The notes beneath the pieces are model-generated. The model worked only from the letters and a program-made list of their open reading frames with translations, searched no databases and was not told the origin of the DNA. Of a DNA stretch of 64,000 nt, positions 16,011-25,202 are shown piece after piece. Every line of letters begins with the position of its first letter. Position 1 is the stretch's first letter. The translations under genes and the position numbers were made by a program. The DNA is taken from the NCBI RefSeq assembly GCF_006094275.1, contig NZ_CP034412.1:868001-932000 (forward strand), in the 5' to 3' direction. This DNA is from Glutamicibacter creatinolyticus. GTDB lineage: Bacteria > Actinomycetota > Actinomycetes > Actinomycetales > Micrococcaceae.

Positions 16011-17642
16011 ATGGCTGAGACCCAAACTCCGCAGCCGCTGCTGGAAATCAAGGACCTGGCCATCACCTTCTCCACCCCGGACGGGCCGGTGCACGCGGTA
16101 CGCGATGCCAACCTGACCGTCATGCCGGGGGAGACCGTGGCAATCGTGGGCGAGTCCGGTTCGGGCAAGTCCACCACCGCGCTGTCGGCCATCGGCCTGC
16201 TGCCGGGCAACGGCAAGGTCTCCTCGGGGCAGATCCTCTTCGATGGGGAGGACATTGCCCAGGCCAGCGAGAAGCGCTTCGTGCAGCTGCGCGGCAACCA
16301 GATCGGCATGGTCCCGCAGGACCCGATGAGCAACCTGAACCCGGTGTGGAAGATCGGCTTCCAGGTGCGCGAGACGCTCAAGGCCAACGGCCTGGCCGGG
16401 AAGAACCCGAAGGAACGGGTCTCCCAGGTGCTGGCCGACGCCGGGCTGCCGGACCCGGAAACCCGTGCCGGGCAGTACCCGCACGAGTTCTCCGGCGGCA
16501 TGCGCCAGCGTGCGCTGATCGCCATTGGCCTGGCCTGCCGTCCACGGCTGCTGATCGCCGATGAACCGACCAGCGCGCTGGACGTGACCGTGCAGCAGCA
16601 GATCCTGGATCACCTGGACACCATGACCAGCGAACTGGGCACCGCGGTGCTGCTGATCACCCACGACCTGGGCCTGGCCGCCGAACGCGCCGAGAAGGTT
16701 GTGGTGATGTACAAGGGGCGGGTGGTTGAATCCGGCCCGGCCCTGGAGCTGCTGCGCAATCCGCAGCACCCGTACACCAAGCGCCTGATCGCCAAGGCCC
16801 CATCCCTGGCCAGCCAGCGGGTGGACCCCTCCGAGGGGGCGGGAGCCAAGGCGAAGGATGAGCTGCTGAAGATCACGGACCTGACCAAGGTCTTCGATAT
16901 CCGCCGCGGTTTTGGGCGCAAGGACAAGTTCACCGCGGTGGACAAGGTCTCCTTCTCGATCCCACGCGGCACCACCACCGCAGTGGTGGGCGAATCCGGG
17001 TCGGGCAAGTCCACCATCGCCCAGATGGTGCTGAACCTGCTGGAGCCGACCAGCGGGGAGATCGAATTCGACGGTGAGAAGATGGGCAAGCTCAGCGAGA
17101 AGGAACTGTTTAAGTTCCGTCGCCGGGTCCAGCCCATCTTCCAGGACCCCTACGGGTCCCTGGACCCGATGTTCTCGATCTACCGCACCATCGAGGAACC
17201 GTTGCGCATCCACGGGATCGGCAACTCGGCCAGCCGGCAGAAGCGGGTGAAGGAACTGCTGGACCAGGTCTCGATGCCGGCCTCGACCATGCACCGCTTC
17301 CCGAATGAGCTCTCCGGTGGCCAGCGCCAGCGCATCGCCATCGCCCGTGCCCTGGCCCTGCAGCCGGAGATGATCGTGTGCGACGAGGCCGTCTCGGCCC
17401 TGGACGTGCTGGTCCAAGCCCAGGTGCTGGAGCTGCTCGATGAGCTGCAACGCGAGCTGGGGCTGACCTACCTGTTCATTACCCACGACCTGGCGGTGGT
17501 GCGCCAGATCGCCGACCACGTCTGCGTCATGGAGCGCGGGCAGATCGTTGAACAGGGCACGGCCGATGACATCTTCAACGATGCCAAGACCGAGTACACC
17601 CGCAACCTGCTCGGCGCGATCCCGGGGGCGACCCTGATCTAG
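16011..17642 (+). CDS. Fused DppD-DppF peptide ABC transporter ATPase (operon 1)
   Basis: 543 residues containing two complete ABC domains. The first (~8-255) has Walker A GESGSGKST, signature FSGGMRQRA and Walker B LLIADEPTS. The second (~285-540) has GESGSGKST, LSGGQRQRI and MIVCDEAVS. Most family-5 importers use two separate ATPases; here, as often in Actinobacteria, they are one polypeptide. It energises peptide import from the cytoplasmic face. A perfect terminator follows. Confidence 0.94.
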   Translation: MAETQTPQPLLEIKDLAITFSTPDGPVHAVRDANLTVMPGETVAIVGESGSGKSTTALSAIGLLPGNGKVSSGQILFDGEDIAQASEKRFVQLRGNQIGMVPQDPMSNLNPVWKIGFQVRETLKANGLAGKNPKERVSQVLADAGLPDPETRAGQYPHEFSGGMRQRALIAIGLACRPRLLIADEPTSALDVTVQQQILDHLDTMTSELGTAVLLITHDLGLAAERAEKVVVMYKGRVVESGPALELLRNPQHPYTKRLIAKAPSLASQRVDPSEGAGAKAKDELLKITDLTKVFDIRRGFGRKDKFTAVDKVSFSIPRGTTTAVVGESGSGKSTIAQMVLNLLEPTSGEIEFDGEKMGKLSEKELFKFRRRVQPIFQDPYGSLDPMFSIYRTIEEPLRIHGIGNSASRQKRVKELLDQVSMPASTMHRFPNELSGGQRQRIAIARALALQPEMIVCDEAVSALDVLVQAQVLELLDELQRELGLTYLFITHDLAVVRQIADHVCVMERGQIVEQGTADDIFNDAKTEYTRNLLGAIPGATLI

Positions 17643-17686
17643 CCGCAGCCCTGGCCGCGGGCCCGCGGTGCGCGGGCTCCGTTACG

Positions 17687-17732
17687 AACAGGCGCCACCG
17701 ATCCCATCTGGGATCGGTGGCGCCTGTTTTCG
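17687..17732 (+). terminator. Strong terminator of peptide operon 1
   Basis: About 19 paired bases: AACAGGCGCCACCGATCCC (17687-17705) with GGGATCGGTGGCGCCTGTT (17710-17728), then TTTT. It closes the first peptide importer operon. Confidence 0.93.
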
Positions 17733-18097
17733 TCGTTCAAGACGCAAATTCAGGAAATGCTTCGGATTCTTACCTCCTGAAGCAGATGTTGCAAAAATGT
17801 TATAAAGCAATTCCTTGAGGTTGGGCGCATCCTAACGCGTTCCCATTGAATTTTCCCAATGTGAAAGAGTTCCTTGAGTTCTCGCGGATATGAGAGCCGC
17901 ATCACGATACGGGCGGGTAACTATGGCGCATAACACTGCGTTACGAGAGCTGGCTCACGCAGAATCTGAAGCGCTCTTTTTATATCCAAGGACTCAAAAA
18001 CCCGCTAGTCTATTGCTCAACGGAATCCATCGTGTGATGTATTCCACATGGAACCGAGGGTTCTTCACCGTTTGCTCGATCATCTCAAGGAGGCGAA
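17733..18097 (+). promoter_or_regulatory. Promoter region of peptide operon 2
   Basis: About 365 bp without a credible gene, rich in A+T for this genome. TAGTCT at 18005-18010 is a possible -10 element. TGTGA-TGTATT-CCACA at 18033-18048 is a CRP/GlxR-like palindrome (one mismatch) just downstream of it. AAGGAGGCG at 18088-18096 is the ribosome-binding site of the receptor gene. Confidence 0.45.
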
Positions 18098-19894
18098 ATG
18101 CGCTTTCAACGCGTTTCGAAGGCCGTAGCGCTGGGCGCTGCATTGGCCTTTACCATGTCGGCCTGTGCACCGGGTGGATCCGATGCACCGCAGGAAAGCG
18201 GGTCGGCGACCCAGAACGGCGGAGGCGGCGGCGACGCCAGCACCACCGGCCTGGCCGACCTGGGTGACATCACCACCAAGGACGACACCATCACCGTCAG
18301 CGTGGGTGCACCGGAGTTCATTAGCTACAACGGCTTCACTCCGCAGACCTACTCGACCTACAACTCGGCCATCACCGACCGCCTGGTCTCGGGCTTCTCC
18401 TACTTCGGCACCGATGGAAAGATCTACGCCAACGAGGATCTGGGATCCTACGAGAAGGTCAGCGACGACCCGCTGACCATCGAGTACACCATCTCCGATG
18501 ACGCCAAGTGGTCCGATGGCACCCCGATCACCACCGCGGACGCGGTGCTGGCCTGGGCCATCCAGAACCCGAACCTGAAGGACGGGGACAAGGCCCTGTT
18601 CGACTCGGTTTCCCAGGACCTGGGTGACACCGTCCCCAAGGGCCCTGAAGGTGAACCGGACAGCAAGAAGTTCACCGTGACCTTCAAGGCCCCGGATCCG
18701 GACTGGGAAATCCAGACCTGGATGGTCAGCCCTGCCCACGTGGTCGCCAAGCAGGGCGGCATGTCCACCGAGGAAATGGTGGAGGCCGTGCGCAACGGCG
18801 ACGGCAAGGCGCTGAAGAAGGCCGCTGAGTTCTGGAACACCGGATGGAACACCGACCCGGGCAAGCTGCCCGACGAGGCGCTGATCCCGTCCTCCGGCCC
18901 CTACAAGCTGGACAGCTGGCAGGCCGGTGAGTCGGTGACCCTGGTGGCCAACGAGAACTACTACGGCACCCCGGCAGCGACCAAGAACATCACCTTCCGC
19001 TTCTCCGCCGACAACACCATGGTGCAGTCGCTGGAGAACCAGGACCTGAACGTCATTGCTCCGCAGCCCACCGTGGACACCCTGACCCAGCTGGAAGCCT
19101 TGGGGGATTCGGTAAACGTGTTGACGGGTGACACCTTGACCTGGGAGCACCTGGACTTCAACTTCCGTGATGGCAACGCGATGACCGATCCGGAACTGCG
19201 CAAGGCCTTCGCCATGTGCGTTCCGCGCCAGGAAATCGTGGACAACCTGATCAAGCCGCTGAACCCGGACGCCAAGGTGATGAACCTGCGCGAGGTCTTC
19301 CCCTTCCAGGAGAACTACCAGGAAGTGGTCGACGCAGCCTATGACGGCCGCTACGACGAGGTGGACGTTGACGGGGCCAAGAAGATCCTGGAGGACAACG
19401 ACGCGGTGGGCACCAAGGTGCGCATCGGCTACTCCTCGCCGAACGAACGCCGCACCAACGAGGTGGCTGCGATCAAGTCCTCCTGTGACAAGGCGGGCTT
19501 CAAGGTCGAGGACGCCGGTGATCCGCAGTTCTTCGCCCCGGGCGGTACCCAGGAGCGTGGTGACTACGAGGTAGCACTGTTCGCCTGGGCCGGTTCCGGC
19601 CAGATCTCCTCGGGCCAGAACATCTACTCCACCGGCAAGCCGCAGAACTACGGCAAGTTCTCCAACAAGGAAGTTGACCAGGCATGGGAGACCCTGGCCG
19701 GATCGCTGGACCCGGCCGTGCACCTGGAGCAGACCAAGAAGATCGAAAAGCTGCTGTGGGATGAGCTGTACGGCATCCCGCTGTTCGCCCACCCGGGTCT
19801 GAACGCAGCCAGCTCCGACATCGACAACGTCCGCTTCACCGCCACCCAGAGCGGCATTGTTTGGAACGCCGAACAGTGGGTGCGAGCAGAGTAG
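18098..19894 (+). CDS. Peptide ABC transporter substrate-binding lipoprotein (operon 2)
   Basis: 598 residues, ATG 18098 with a strong ribosome-binding site. The signal peptide ends in lipobox MSAC with C23. The mature family-5 solute-binding domain starts after a low-complexity linker (GGGGGDAST). Typical segments are DAKWSDGTPITTADAVLAWA and SSGPYKLDSWQAGESV. It is clearly a different receptor from the one in operon 1 (longer, low similarity by eye), so the two systems probably import different peptide ranges. It is exported, lipid-anchored, and encoded ahead of its permeases with a hairpin between them. Confidence 0.9.
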   Translation: MRFQRVSKAVALGAALAFTMSACAPGGSDAPQESGSATQNGGGGGDASTTGLADLGDITTKDDTITVSVGAPEFISYNGFTPQTYSTYNSAITDRLVSGFSYFGTDGKIYANEDLGSYEKVSDDPLTIEYTISDDAKWSDGTPITTADAVLAWAIQNPNLKDGDKALFDSVSQDLGDTVPKGPEGEPDSKKFTVTFKAPDPDWEIQTWMVSPAHVVAKQGGMSTEEMVEAVRNGDGKALKKAAEFWNTGWNTDPGKLPDEALIPSSGPYKLDSWQAGESVTLVANENYYGTPAATKNITFRFSADNTMVQSLENQDLNVIAPQPTVDTLTQLEALGDSVNVLTGDTLTWEHLDFNFRDGNAMTDPELRKAFAMCVPRQEIVDNLIKPLNPDAKVMNLREVFPFQENYQEVVDAAYDGRYDEVDVDGAKKILEDNDAVGTKVRIGYSSPNERRTNEVAAIKSSCDKAGFKVEDAGDPQFFAPGGTQERGDYEVALFAWAGSGQISSGQNIYSTGKPQNYGKFSNKEVDQAWETLAGSLDPAVHLEQTKKIEKLLWDELYGIPLFAHPGLNAASSDIDNVRFTATQSGIVWNAEQWVRAE

Positions 19895-19934
19895 CAGTCC
19901 CCGGACCGCTAGCTGACTCCAACCGCTGAACGCC

Positions 19935-19966
19935 TGTGGGGCCCGACCCATCGGTCGGGCCCCACA
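19935..19966 (+). terminator. Intra-operon hairpin of peptide operon 2
   Basis: TGTGGGGCCCGACC (19935-19948) and GGTCGGGCCCCACA (19953-19966) pair perfectly with a CATC loop. No T-tract follows, so it more likely protects the receptor mRNA 3' end or attenuates downstream expression than stops transcription fully. Confidence 0.65.
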
Positions 19967-20035
19967 GCATGCCCGCGGCCAGCCCACCGGCTGCCCACAG
20001 CGTTCACGGTGCCGTAGAGAGTAGGTAAACACACC

Positions 20036-21553
20036 GTGCTGAAATACATCCTCAAGCGACTGGCCTCCGCCCTGGGCGTGCTGCTGGGCGCCTCACTGCT
20101 GCTGTACATCCTGGTCATCAATTCCGGTGACCCCCTGGGGGATCTTCGGGAGTCCAACGCCGACAACCGCGAATTTCTCATGCAGCAGCGCATCGAGTAC
20201 ATGGAGCTGGACCAACCCTGGTACGGCCGGTACCTGGGCTGGCTTGCCGGTGCCTCCCGCTGCCTGATCGGGCAATGTGACCTGGGCCGGAACATCAACG
20301 GCATCGAGGTCTCCGGACTGCTGTCCAACGCCGCCTCCTCGACCCTGCGGCTGGTGGTGCTGGCCACCATCATCGCGGCCATCGTCGGCATCGCCATCGG
20401 TGTGCTGACCGCGGTCCGCCAGTACTCGGGCCTGGACTACCTGGTCACCTTCCTGACCTTCCTCTTCTTCTCCCTGCCGGTCTTCTGGGCCGCGGTGCTG
20501 CTGAAGAACTACATGGCCATCGAATTCAACAACTGGATCGCCGCGCCCCACATCACGCTGGGCACCTCCATACTGATCGGCATCATCGCCGGTGTGATCC
20601 TGCAAATGCTGCTGGGCGGCTCGCTCAAGCGCCGGGGACTGACCCTGGTCATCACCGCCGTGTTCGTGCCGCTGATGCTGCAGTACTCCCTGTGGCTGAA
20701 CTTCTACCGCTACCCGCAGATGGGGCCGGCGGTCATCGTGGTGCTCACCGGGCTGGTGGCGCTCAGCGCCACCGCCATGAGCGTGGGCCTGAAGGAACGC
20801 CGCGTCCTGTACCCGGCACTGATCACCACCGCACTGGTGCTGGTGATCTACTACGCCAGCTTCAACCTGCTGCTGGAACCCAACGTCTGGGTCCTGCTGC
20901 TGGGCCTGATCCTGGCCCTGGCCCTGCCGGCCGTCATTGGCCGGATGATGGGCGGGCGGCTGCGCAAGGCGGCGATGAGCGTCAGCATGCTGGTGGGCTT
21001 CACCGGTGCCGCACTGACCGTGATCGACCACCTGTTCCGCGCCTGGCCGGGATTCATGAAGATCAAGTCCCGCCCCATTTCCACGATCGGCTCCTCGACC
21101 CCGAACCTGGAGGGCGGGTTCTGGGACCACTTCCTGGACAACGGCACCCAGCTGCTGCTGCCCACCATCCTGCTGGCGATCATTTCCCTGGCCAGCTACT
21201 CGCGCTACACCCGCTCCTCCATGCTTGAGGTGCAGCAGCAGGATTACATCCGCACCGCGCGCTCCAAGGGCCTGGCCGAACGCACCGTGATCTTCCGTCA
21301 CGCCTTCCGCAACGCGCTGATCCCGATCGCCACCATCGCGGCCTTCGACTTCGCCGGACTGATCGGCGGCGCGGTGATCACCGAGACGGTGTTCGGCTGG
21401 AAGGGCATGGGCGAAATGTTCACTACCGGGCTGCGCGCCGTGGACCCGAACCCGGTGATGGCCTTCTTCCTGGTCACCGGCACCGCCGCGATCCTGTTCA
21501 ACCTGCTGGCCGACATCGTCTACGCGCTGCTTGACCCGCGCATTCGCGTATAG
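20036..21553 (+). CDS. Peptide ABC transporter permease, long DppB type (operon 2)
   Basis: 505 residues with GTG start. The N-terminus (KYILKRLASALGVLLGASLLLYIL) and the C-terminal part (DYIRTARSKGLAERTVIFRHAFRNALIP, ALLDPRIRV) are DppB-like. Between them, about residues 165-345, lies an insertion with some five extra hydrophobic segments, which makes it ~200 residues longer than usual DppB (~310). Similar long forms exist in Actinobacteria. What the insert does is unknown; it could contact the receptor or form an accessory membrane domain. The ribosome-binding site is weak. Confidence 0.9.
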   Translation: MLKYILKRLASALGVLLGASLLLYILVINSGDPLGDLRESNADNREFLMQQRIEYMELDQPWYGRYLGWLAGASRCLIGQCDLGRNINGIEVSGLLSNAASSTLRLVVLATIIAAIVGIAIGVLTAVRQYSGLDYLVTFLTFLFFSLPVFWAAVLLKNYMAIEFNNWIAAPHITLGTSILIGIIAGVILQMLLGGSLKRRGLTLVITAVFVPLMLQYSLWLNFYRYPQMGPAVIVVLTGLVALSATAMSVGLKERRVLYPALITTALVLVIYYASFNLLLEPNVWVLLLGLILALALPAVIGRMMGGRLRKAAMSVSMLVGFTGAALTVIDHLFRAWPGFMKIKSRPISTIGSSTPNLEGGFWDHFLDNGTQLLLPTILLAIISLASYSRYTRSSMLEVQQQDYIRTARSKGLAERTVIFRHAFRNALIPIATIAAFDFAGLIGGAVITETVFGWKGMGEMFTTGLRAVDPNPVMAFFLVTGTAAILFNLLADIVYALLDPRIRV

Positions 21554-21608
21554 GACGGATCAGATGGCAAAGCATAGAAATTCAGGGTGGGACACCGAAG
21601 GACACACC

Positions 21609-22748
21609 ATGAGCAACACCAATGACACCGAGCGTCAAGGCTCCCTGCCGCGCGAACCGATGCCGGATGACGTGACTACCGGCGAGCAGCTGCATGGCAG
21701 CGAGCCCATTGAGGATCCGCTGGAGCAAAACCTCACCTCGATCGCCGAGGTGGAGGACGCCAAGCTCTCCCGCAACGACGAGCTGTCCAAGAGCCAGGGA
21801 CGCATTGTCCTGGAACGCTTCATGCGCCACCGTCCGGCCATGATCTCCTCGGCGGTGCTGATCCTCATCACCGTCGTGGCGTTCACCTCCATCGGCTACG
21901 GTCCGATTCCCGGCTGGTGGGGCCAGTCCTACCTGAATGCCGGAGATGTCGTCAACGGCGGCAAGCCGACGATGAGCCTGCTGCCCACCTGGCTGGGTGG
22001 CTCCGGCTTCCAGATCGGGGAGCACCCGTTCGGGCAGGATTCAATTGGCAAGGACTACTTCGCGCTGGTGATGAACGGGACCCAGAAGTCCATCATCATC
22101 GGCGTGGTGGTGGGCCTGGTCTCCACCTTCATCGGCTCGATCGTCGGCGCGATCGCCGGCTACTTCCGCGGGTGGGTCGATGAGGTGCTGATGCGCCTGA
22201 CCGACCTGTTCATCGTGATCCCGCTGCTGGTGCTGGCCGCAGTGCTCGGCCAGATGGCCGGGGCCTCCTCCGGTTCGATCATCACCCTGGCCCTGGTGCT
22301 GGGCCTGGTGACCTGGACGGGCCTGGCCCGCCTGGTGCGCGGCGAGGTGCTCTCCCTGCGGGAACGCGAGTACGTCGCCGCCGCCCAGGCCATGGGCTCC
22401 AAAACCGGCCGGGTGGTCTTCAAGCACCTGCTGCCAAACACCATCGGGGTGATCGTGGTCAACGCGACCTTCGCGATTGCCGGGGCGATCCTGCTTGAGT
22501 CCTCGTTGTCCTTCCTGGGCTTCGGGGTCAAGGCACCCGAATCCTCGCTGGGCCTGTTGATCAGCCAATACCAGAACGCGTTCACCTCCCGCCCGTGGCT
22601 GTTCTGGTGGCCGGGCATGATCATCGTGGCCATCGCACTGAGCGTGAACTTCCTCGGTGACGGGCTGCGCGACGCGTTCGACCCGCGCCAGACCTTTAGG
22701 GCACGCCGCCGCCGACTGTCGCTGAAGATCCGGAAGGAACAGGCATGA
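21609..22748 (+). CDS. Peptide ABC transporter permease, DppC type (operon 2)
   Basis: 379 residues from ATG 21609, preceded by AAGG at 21599-21602. An in-frame ATG at 21564 is possible, but the added 15 codons include rare low-G+C codons (AGA, AAT, TCA), so I prefer the shorter form. It has a ~75-residue acidic cytoplasmic N-terminus and then six membrane segments. The ATPase-contact loop reads REYVAAAQAMGSKTGRVVFKH, and the DppC signature SFLGFGVKAPESSLG is present. Its stop overlaps the ATPase start (ATGA). Confidence 0.9.
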   Translation: MSNTNDTERQGSLPREPMPDDVTTGEQLHGSEPIEDPLEQNLTSIAEVEDAKLSRNDELSKSQGRIVLERFMRHRPAMISSAVLILITVVAFTSIGYGPIPGWWGQSYLNAGDVVNGGKPTMSLLPTWLGGSGFQIGEHPFGQDSIGKDYFALVMNGTQKSIIIGVVVGLVSTFIGSIVGAIAGYFRGWVDEVLMRLTDLFIVIPLLVLAAVLGQMAGASSGSIITLALVLGLVTWTGLARLVRGEVLSLREREYVAAAQAMGSKTGRVVFKHLLPNTIGVIVVNATFAIAGAILLESSLSFLGFGVKAPESSLGLLISQYQNAFTSRPWLFWWPGMIIVAIALSVNFLGDGLRDAFDPRQTFRARRRRLSLKIRKEQA

Positions 22749-24433
22749 GCACCGAGATGAGCGAAAACTACGCACTGAGCTTCAAGGACCTGAAGGTCAC
22801 CTTCGAAACCGAGAGCCGTGACGTGCATGCGGTGAAGGGGCTGAGCCTTGAGGTGCGTCCCGGGGAAGTGGTGGCGCTGGTCGGCGAGTCCGGTTCGGGC
22901 AAGTCGGTCACCTCCACCGCGGCCATGGGGCTGCTGCCGGGCAACGCGAACGTGAGCGGAGCGGCCCGGGTGGGCAACGTCAACGTGGTGGGCCTGGACC
23001 AGGGGCGGATCCGCAAGATGCGCGCCACCGACATCGCCATGGTCTTCCAGGAGCCGATGACGGCCCTGAACCCGGTGCTCACCGTTGAGCGCCAGCTGAC
23101 CGAGGCGCTGGAGCTGCACGGAATCGCCTACGGCAAGGAGGCGACCGCCCGGGCAGTGGAACTGCTGAGCATGGTGGGGATTCCGGATCCCGAACGCCGC
23201 ATCCGCCAGTACCCGCACCAGTTCTCCGGCGGCCAGCGCCAGCGCATCGTCATCGCCATGGCGATTTCCTGCGACCCGAAGGTAATCATCGCCGACGAGC
23301 CGACCACGGCGCTGGATGTGACAGTGCAGGCCGAGATCCTGGACTTGCTGCGCGAACTGAAGGACCGGCTGAACACCGGCATCCTGCTGATCACCCACAA
23401 CATGGGCGTGGTCGCGGACATGGCCGACCGGGTCGCGGTGATGTTCCAGGGAAACCTGGTGGAAACCGGGACCGTGGACCAGGTGCTGCTCAGCCCCCGC
23501 CACGAATACACGCAACGGCTGCTGGCCGCCGTGCCCAAGCTGCGCGAATTCTCGCTGAACGGCACCGGCGCGCACGCGACGGAAACCCACGCCAGCCAGG
23601 GCGCCCAACCCGGGCGGGAACTGGTGCTGGAGGCCAAGGACCTGGTCCTGGAGTACGACATGCGCGGCACCAAGTACCGGGCGGTGGAGGGGGTTTCCTT
23701 CGACATCGCCAAGGGTGAGGTGCTGGGCATCGTGGGGGAGTCCGGTTCGGGCAAATCCACGGTGGCCAAGGCGGTGCTCGGCCTGCTGCCGGTCGCCGAG
23801 GGCAGCCTGCTGGTGCAGGGCAACAACCTGCCCAAGCTCTCCCCGCGCCAGGCCCGGGAGGTGCGCAAGTCCATTGGGGTGATCTTCCAGGACCCGGCCG
23901 CCTCCCTGAACCCGCGGTTCCCGATCGGTGAGTGCATCACCGAGCCGATGGTGGTGCACAAGGTGGGGAACAAGGCCTCGCGGATCAAGCGCGCCCAGGA
24001 GCTGCTGGACGCGGTGAAGCTGCCGCGCAACGTGATCAACCGCTACCCGCACGAGCTCTCCGGCGGACAGCGCCAGCGCATCTGCATCGCCCGGGCGCTG
24101 ACGCTCAGCCCGCAGCTGCTGATCGCGGACGAGCCGACCAGTGCGCTGGACGTCTCGGTACAGGCCGTGGTGCTGGAGATGCTGCAGGATCTGCAGCGCG
24201 ACTTCAACTTCGCCTGCCTGTTCGTCAGCCACGACCTGGCGGTGGTGGACATGCTGGCCGATTCGGTGGTGGTCATGCAGAACGGCAAGGCGGTGGAGCA
24301 GGGCCGGGTCACCGATGTGCTGCACGCCCCGCAGCATGACTACACCCGCCGCCTGTTGGCCGCGGCCCCGGTGCCCGACCCGCACCAGCAGGCCGAACGC
24401 CGTGCAGCGTGGCGGATCCTGAACAAGTCATAG
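22745..24433 (+). CDS. Fused DppD-DppF peptide ABC transporter ATPase (operon 2)
   Basis: 562 residues, again with two ABC domains. The first has Walker A GESGSGKSV, signature FSGGQRQRI and Walker B VIIADEPTT. The second (from ~300) has GESGSGKST, LSGGQRQRI and LLIADEPTS. Walker A position 9 is V in the first domain instead of T/S, a common variant in DppD proteins. It energises the second importer. The start overlaps the permease stop by ATGA and a terminator follows. Confidence 0.94.
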   Translation: MSTEMSENYALSFKDLKVTFETESRDVHAVKGLSLEVRPGEVVALVGESGSGKSVTSTAAMGLLPGNANVSGAARVGNVNVVGLDQGRIRKMRATDIAMVFQEPMTALNPVLTVERQLTEALELHGIAYGKEATARAVELLSMVGIPDPERRIRQYPHQFSGGQRQRIVIAMAISCDPKVIIADEPTTALDVTVQAEILDLLRELKDRLNTGILLITHNMGVVADMADRVAVMFQGNLVETGTVDQVLLSPRHEYTQRLLAAVPKLREFSLNGTGAHATETHASQGAQPGRELVLEAKDLVLEYDMRGTKYRAVEGVSFDIAKGEVLGIVGESGSGKSTVAKAVLGLLPVAEGSLLVQGNNLPKLSPRQAREVRKSIGVIFQDPAASLNPRFPIGECITEPMVVHKVGNKASRIKRAQELLDAVKLPRNVINRYPHELSGGQRQRICIARALTLSPQLLIADEPTSALDVSVQAVVLEMLQDLQRDFNFACLFVSHDLAVVDMLADSVVVMQNGKAVEQGRVTDVLHAPQHDYTRRLLAAAPVPDPHQQAERRAAWRILNKS

Positions 24434-24455
24434 CCGCGCAGCCGTGAACCGAACT

Positions 24456-24504
24456 GCCTGCGGTGCCCGGTCCTGGGGGGACGGGTGCCGCAGGCTCTTT
24501 TTAT
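24456..24504 (+). terminator. Terminator of peptide operon 2
   Basis: GCCTGCGGTGCCCG (24456-24469) pairs with CGGGTGCCGCAGGC (24482-24495), including two G-T pairs, and is followed by TCTTTTT. Confidence 0.88.
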
Positions 24505-24669
24505 GCCAACGACGGTAAAGGCCCCCGCGACGGCGAGGGCCGGTGCCCTCAGGCGTGCAATGGCCGTTCTGGGGTTAAACAGCACCGGGTGAAACAGGAG
24601 CCGCGATGGCGGCACGTCCTGTTTCACCCGGTGGTGGCCGGCGCGGCGTCGTTGGCGCGCGGCGGGCAG

Positions 24670-25134
24670 CTAGTCCAGCTGCATGACGTTTTCGGTGACC
24701 ACTTCGGCGCGGGAGTTGGAAAAGACATCCTCGGTGCCCACCAGCTTGAAGCCCCGGCGTTCCAGGACCTTGATCGATCCCAGGTTGTCCTGCACCACGT
24801 GGGCGAGCAGCGGACGCTTGGTGTATTCGGCCAGGAAGGCATCCACGGCGCTGGTGGTGATGCCCTTGCCCCAGAACTTGCTGGAGGTCCAGAAGTTGAT
24901 CTCCGGTGTCTTCTCATGTTCGAAGACCAGGATGGACCCGGCCACCTCGCCCTCGTGCTCGATGGTGCGCACAATGACCTTGGGGTCATTGAGGATGGAG
25001 GACCAGTGGTGGTTGAACACCGAGCGGTCCGAGGGGTTGCGCGCCTGATAGGCAGCCATCAGGTTGGCCTCCGGCTCCTGCTGGTGGGCGAAGAAGTCGT
25101 CGAGGTCGGAAGGGCGCACTTCACGTAGATGCAC
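24670..25134 (-). CDS. GNAT-family N-acetyltransferase
   Basis: 154 residues from GTG at 25132-25134. AAAGG eight bases upstream decides this start; the open frame extends further upstream, but with no start signal. The fold markers are HLREVRPSDLDDFFAHQ at the N-terminus, VAGSILVF (beta4), WGKGITTSAVDAFL (acetyl-CoA loop region) and NLGSIKVLERRGFKLVG near the end. This is the RimJ/RimL-like branch with a degenerate Q/RxxGxG/A loop. The acetyl acceptor (protein N-terminus, small molecule or drug) cannot be told from sequence. It stands alone between the peptide operon and the TetR gene. Confidence 0.85.
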   Translation of the reverse strand: MHLREVRPSDLDDFFAHQQEPEANLMAAYQARNPSDRSVFNHHWSSILNDPKVIVRTIEHEGEVAGSILVFEHEKTPEINFWTSSKFWGKGITTSAVDAFLAEYTKRPLLAHVVQDNLGSIKVLERRGFKLVGTEDVFSNSRAEVVTENVMQLD

Positions 25135-25202
25135 GAGAACAGCCTTTCGTCTTGAAACGGGGACCGCATCGGTCGATACGGCATCAAAATGGGTGGTCGG
25201 CA

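Noticed and set aside
17890-18267. Plus-strand frame overlapping the start of the second peptide receptor gene
   Set aside because: Lies in the A+T-rich promoter region and overlaps a signal peptide-encoding gene in another frame.
22160-24385. Open antisense frame of 741 codons opposite the fused ATPase
   Set aside because: The plus-strand frame has all ABC motifs; the antisense one has none.
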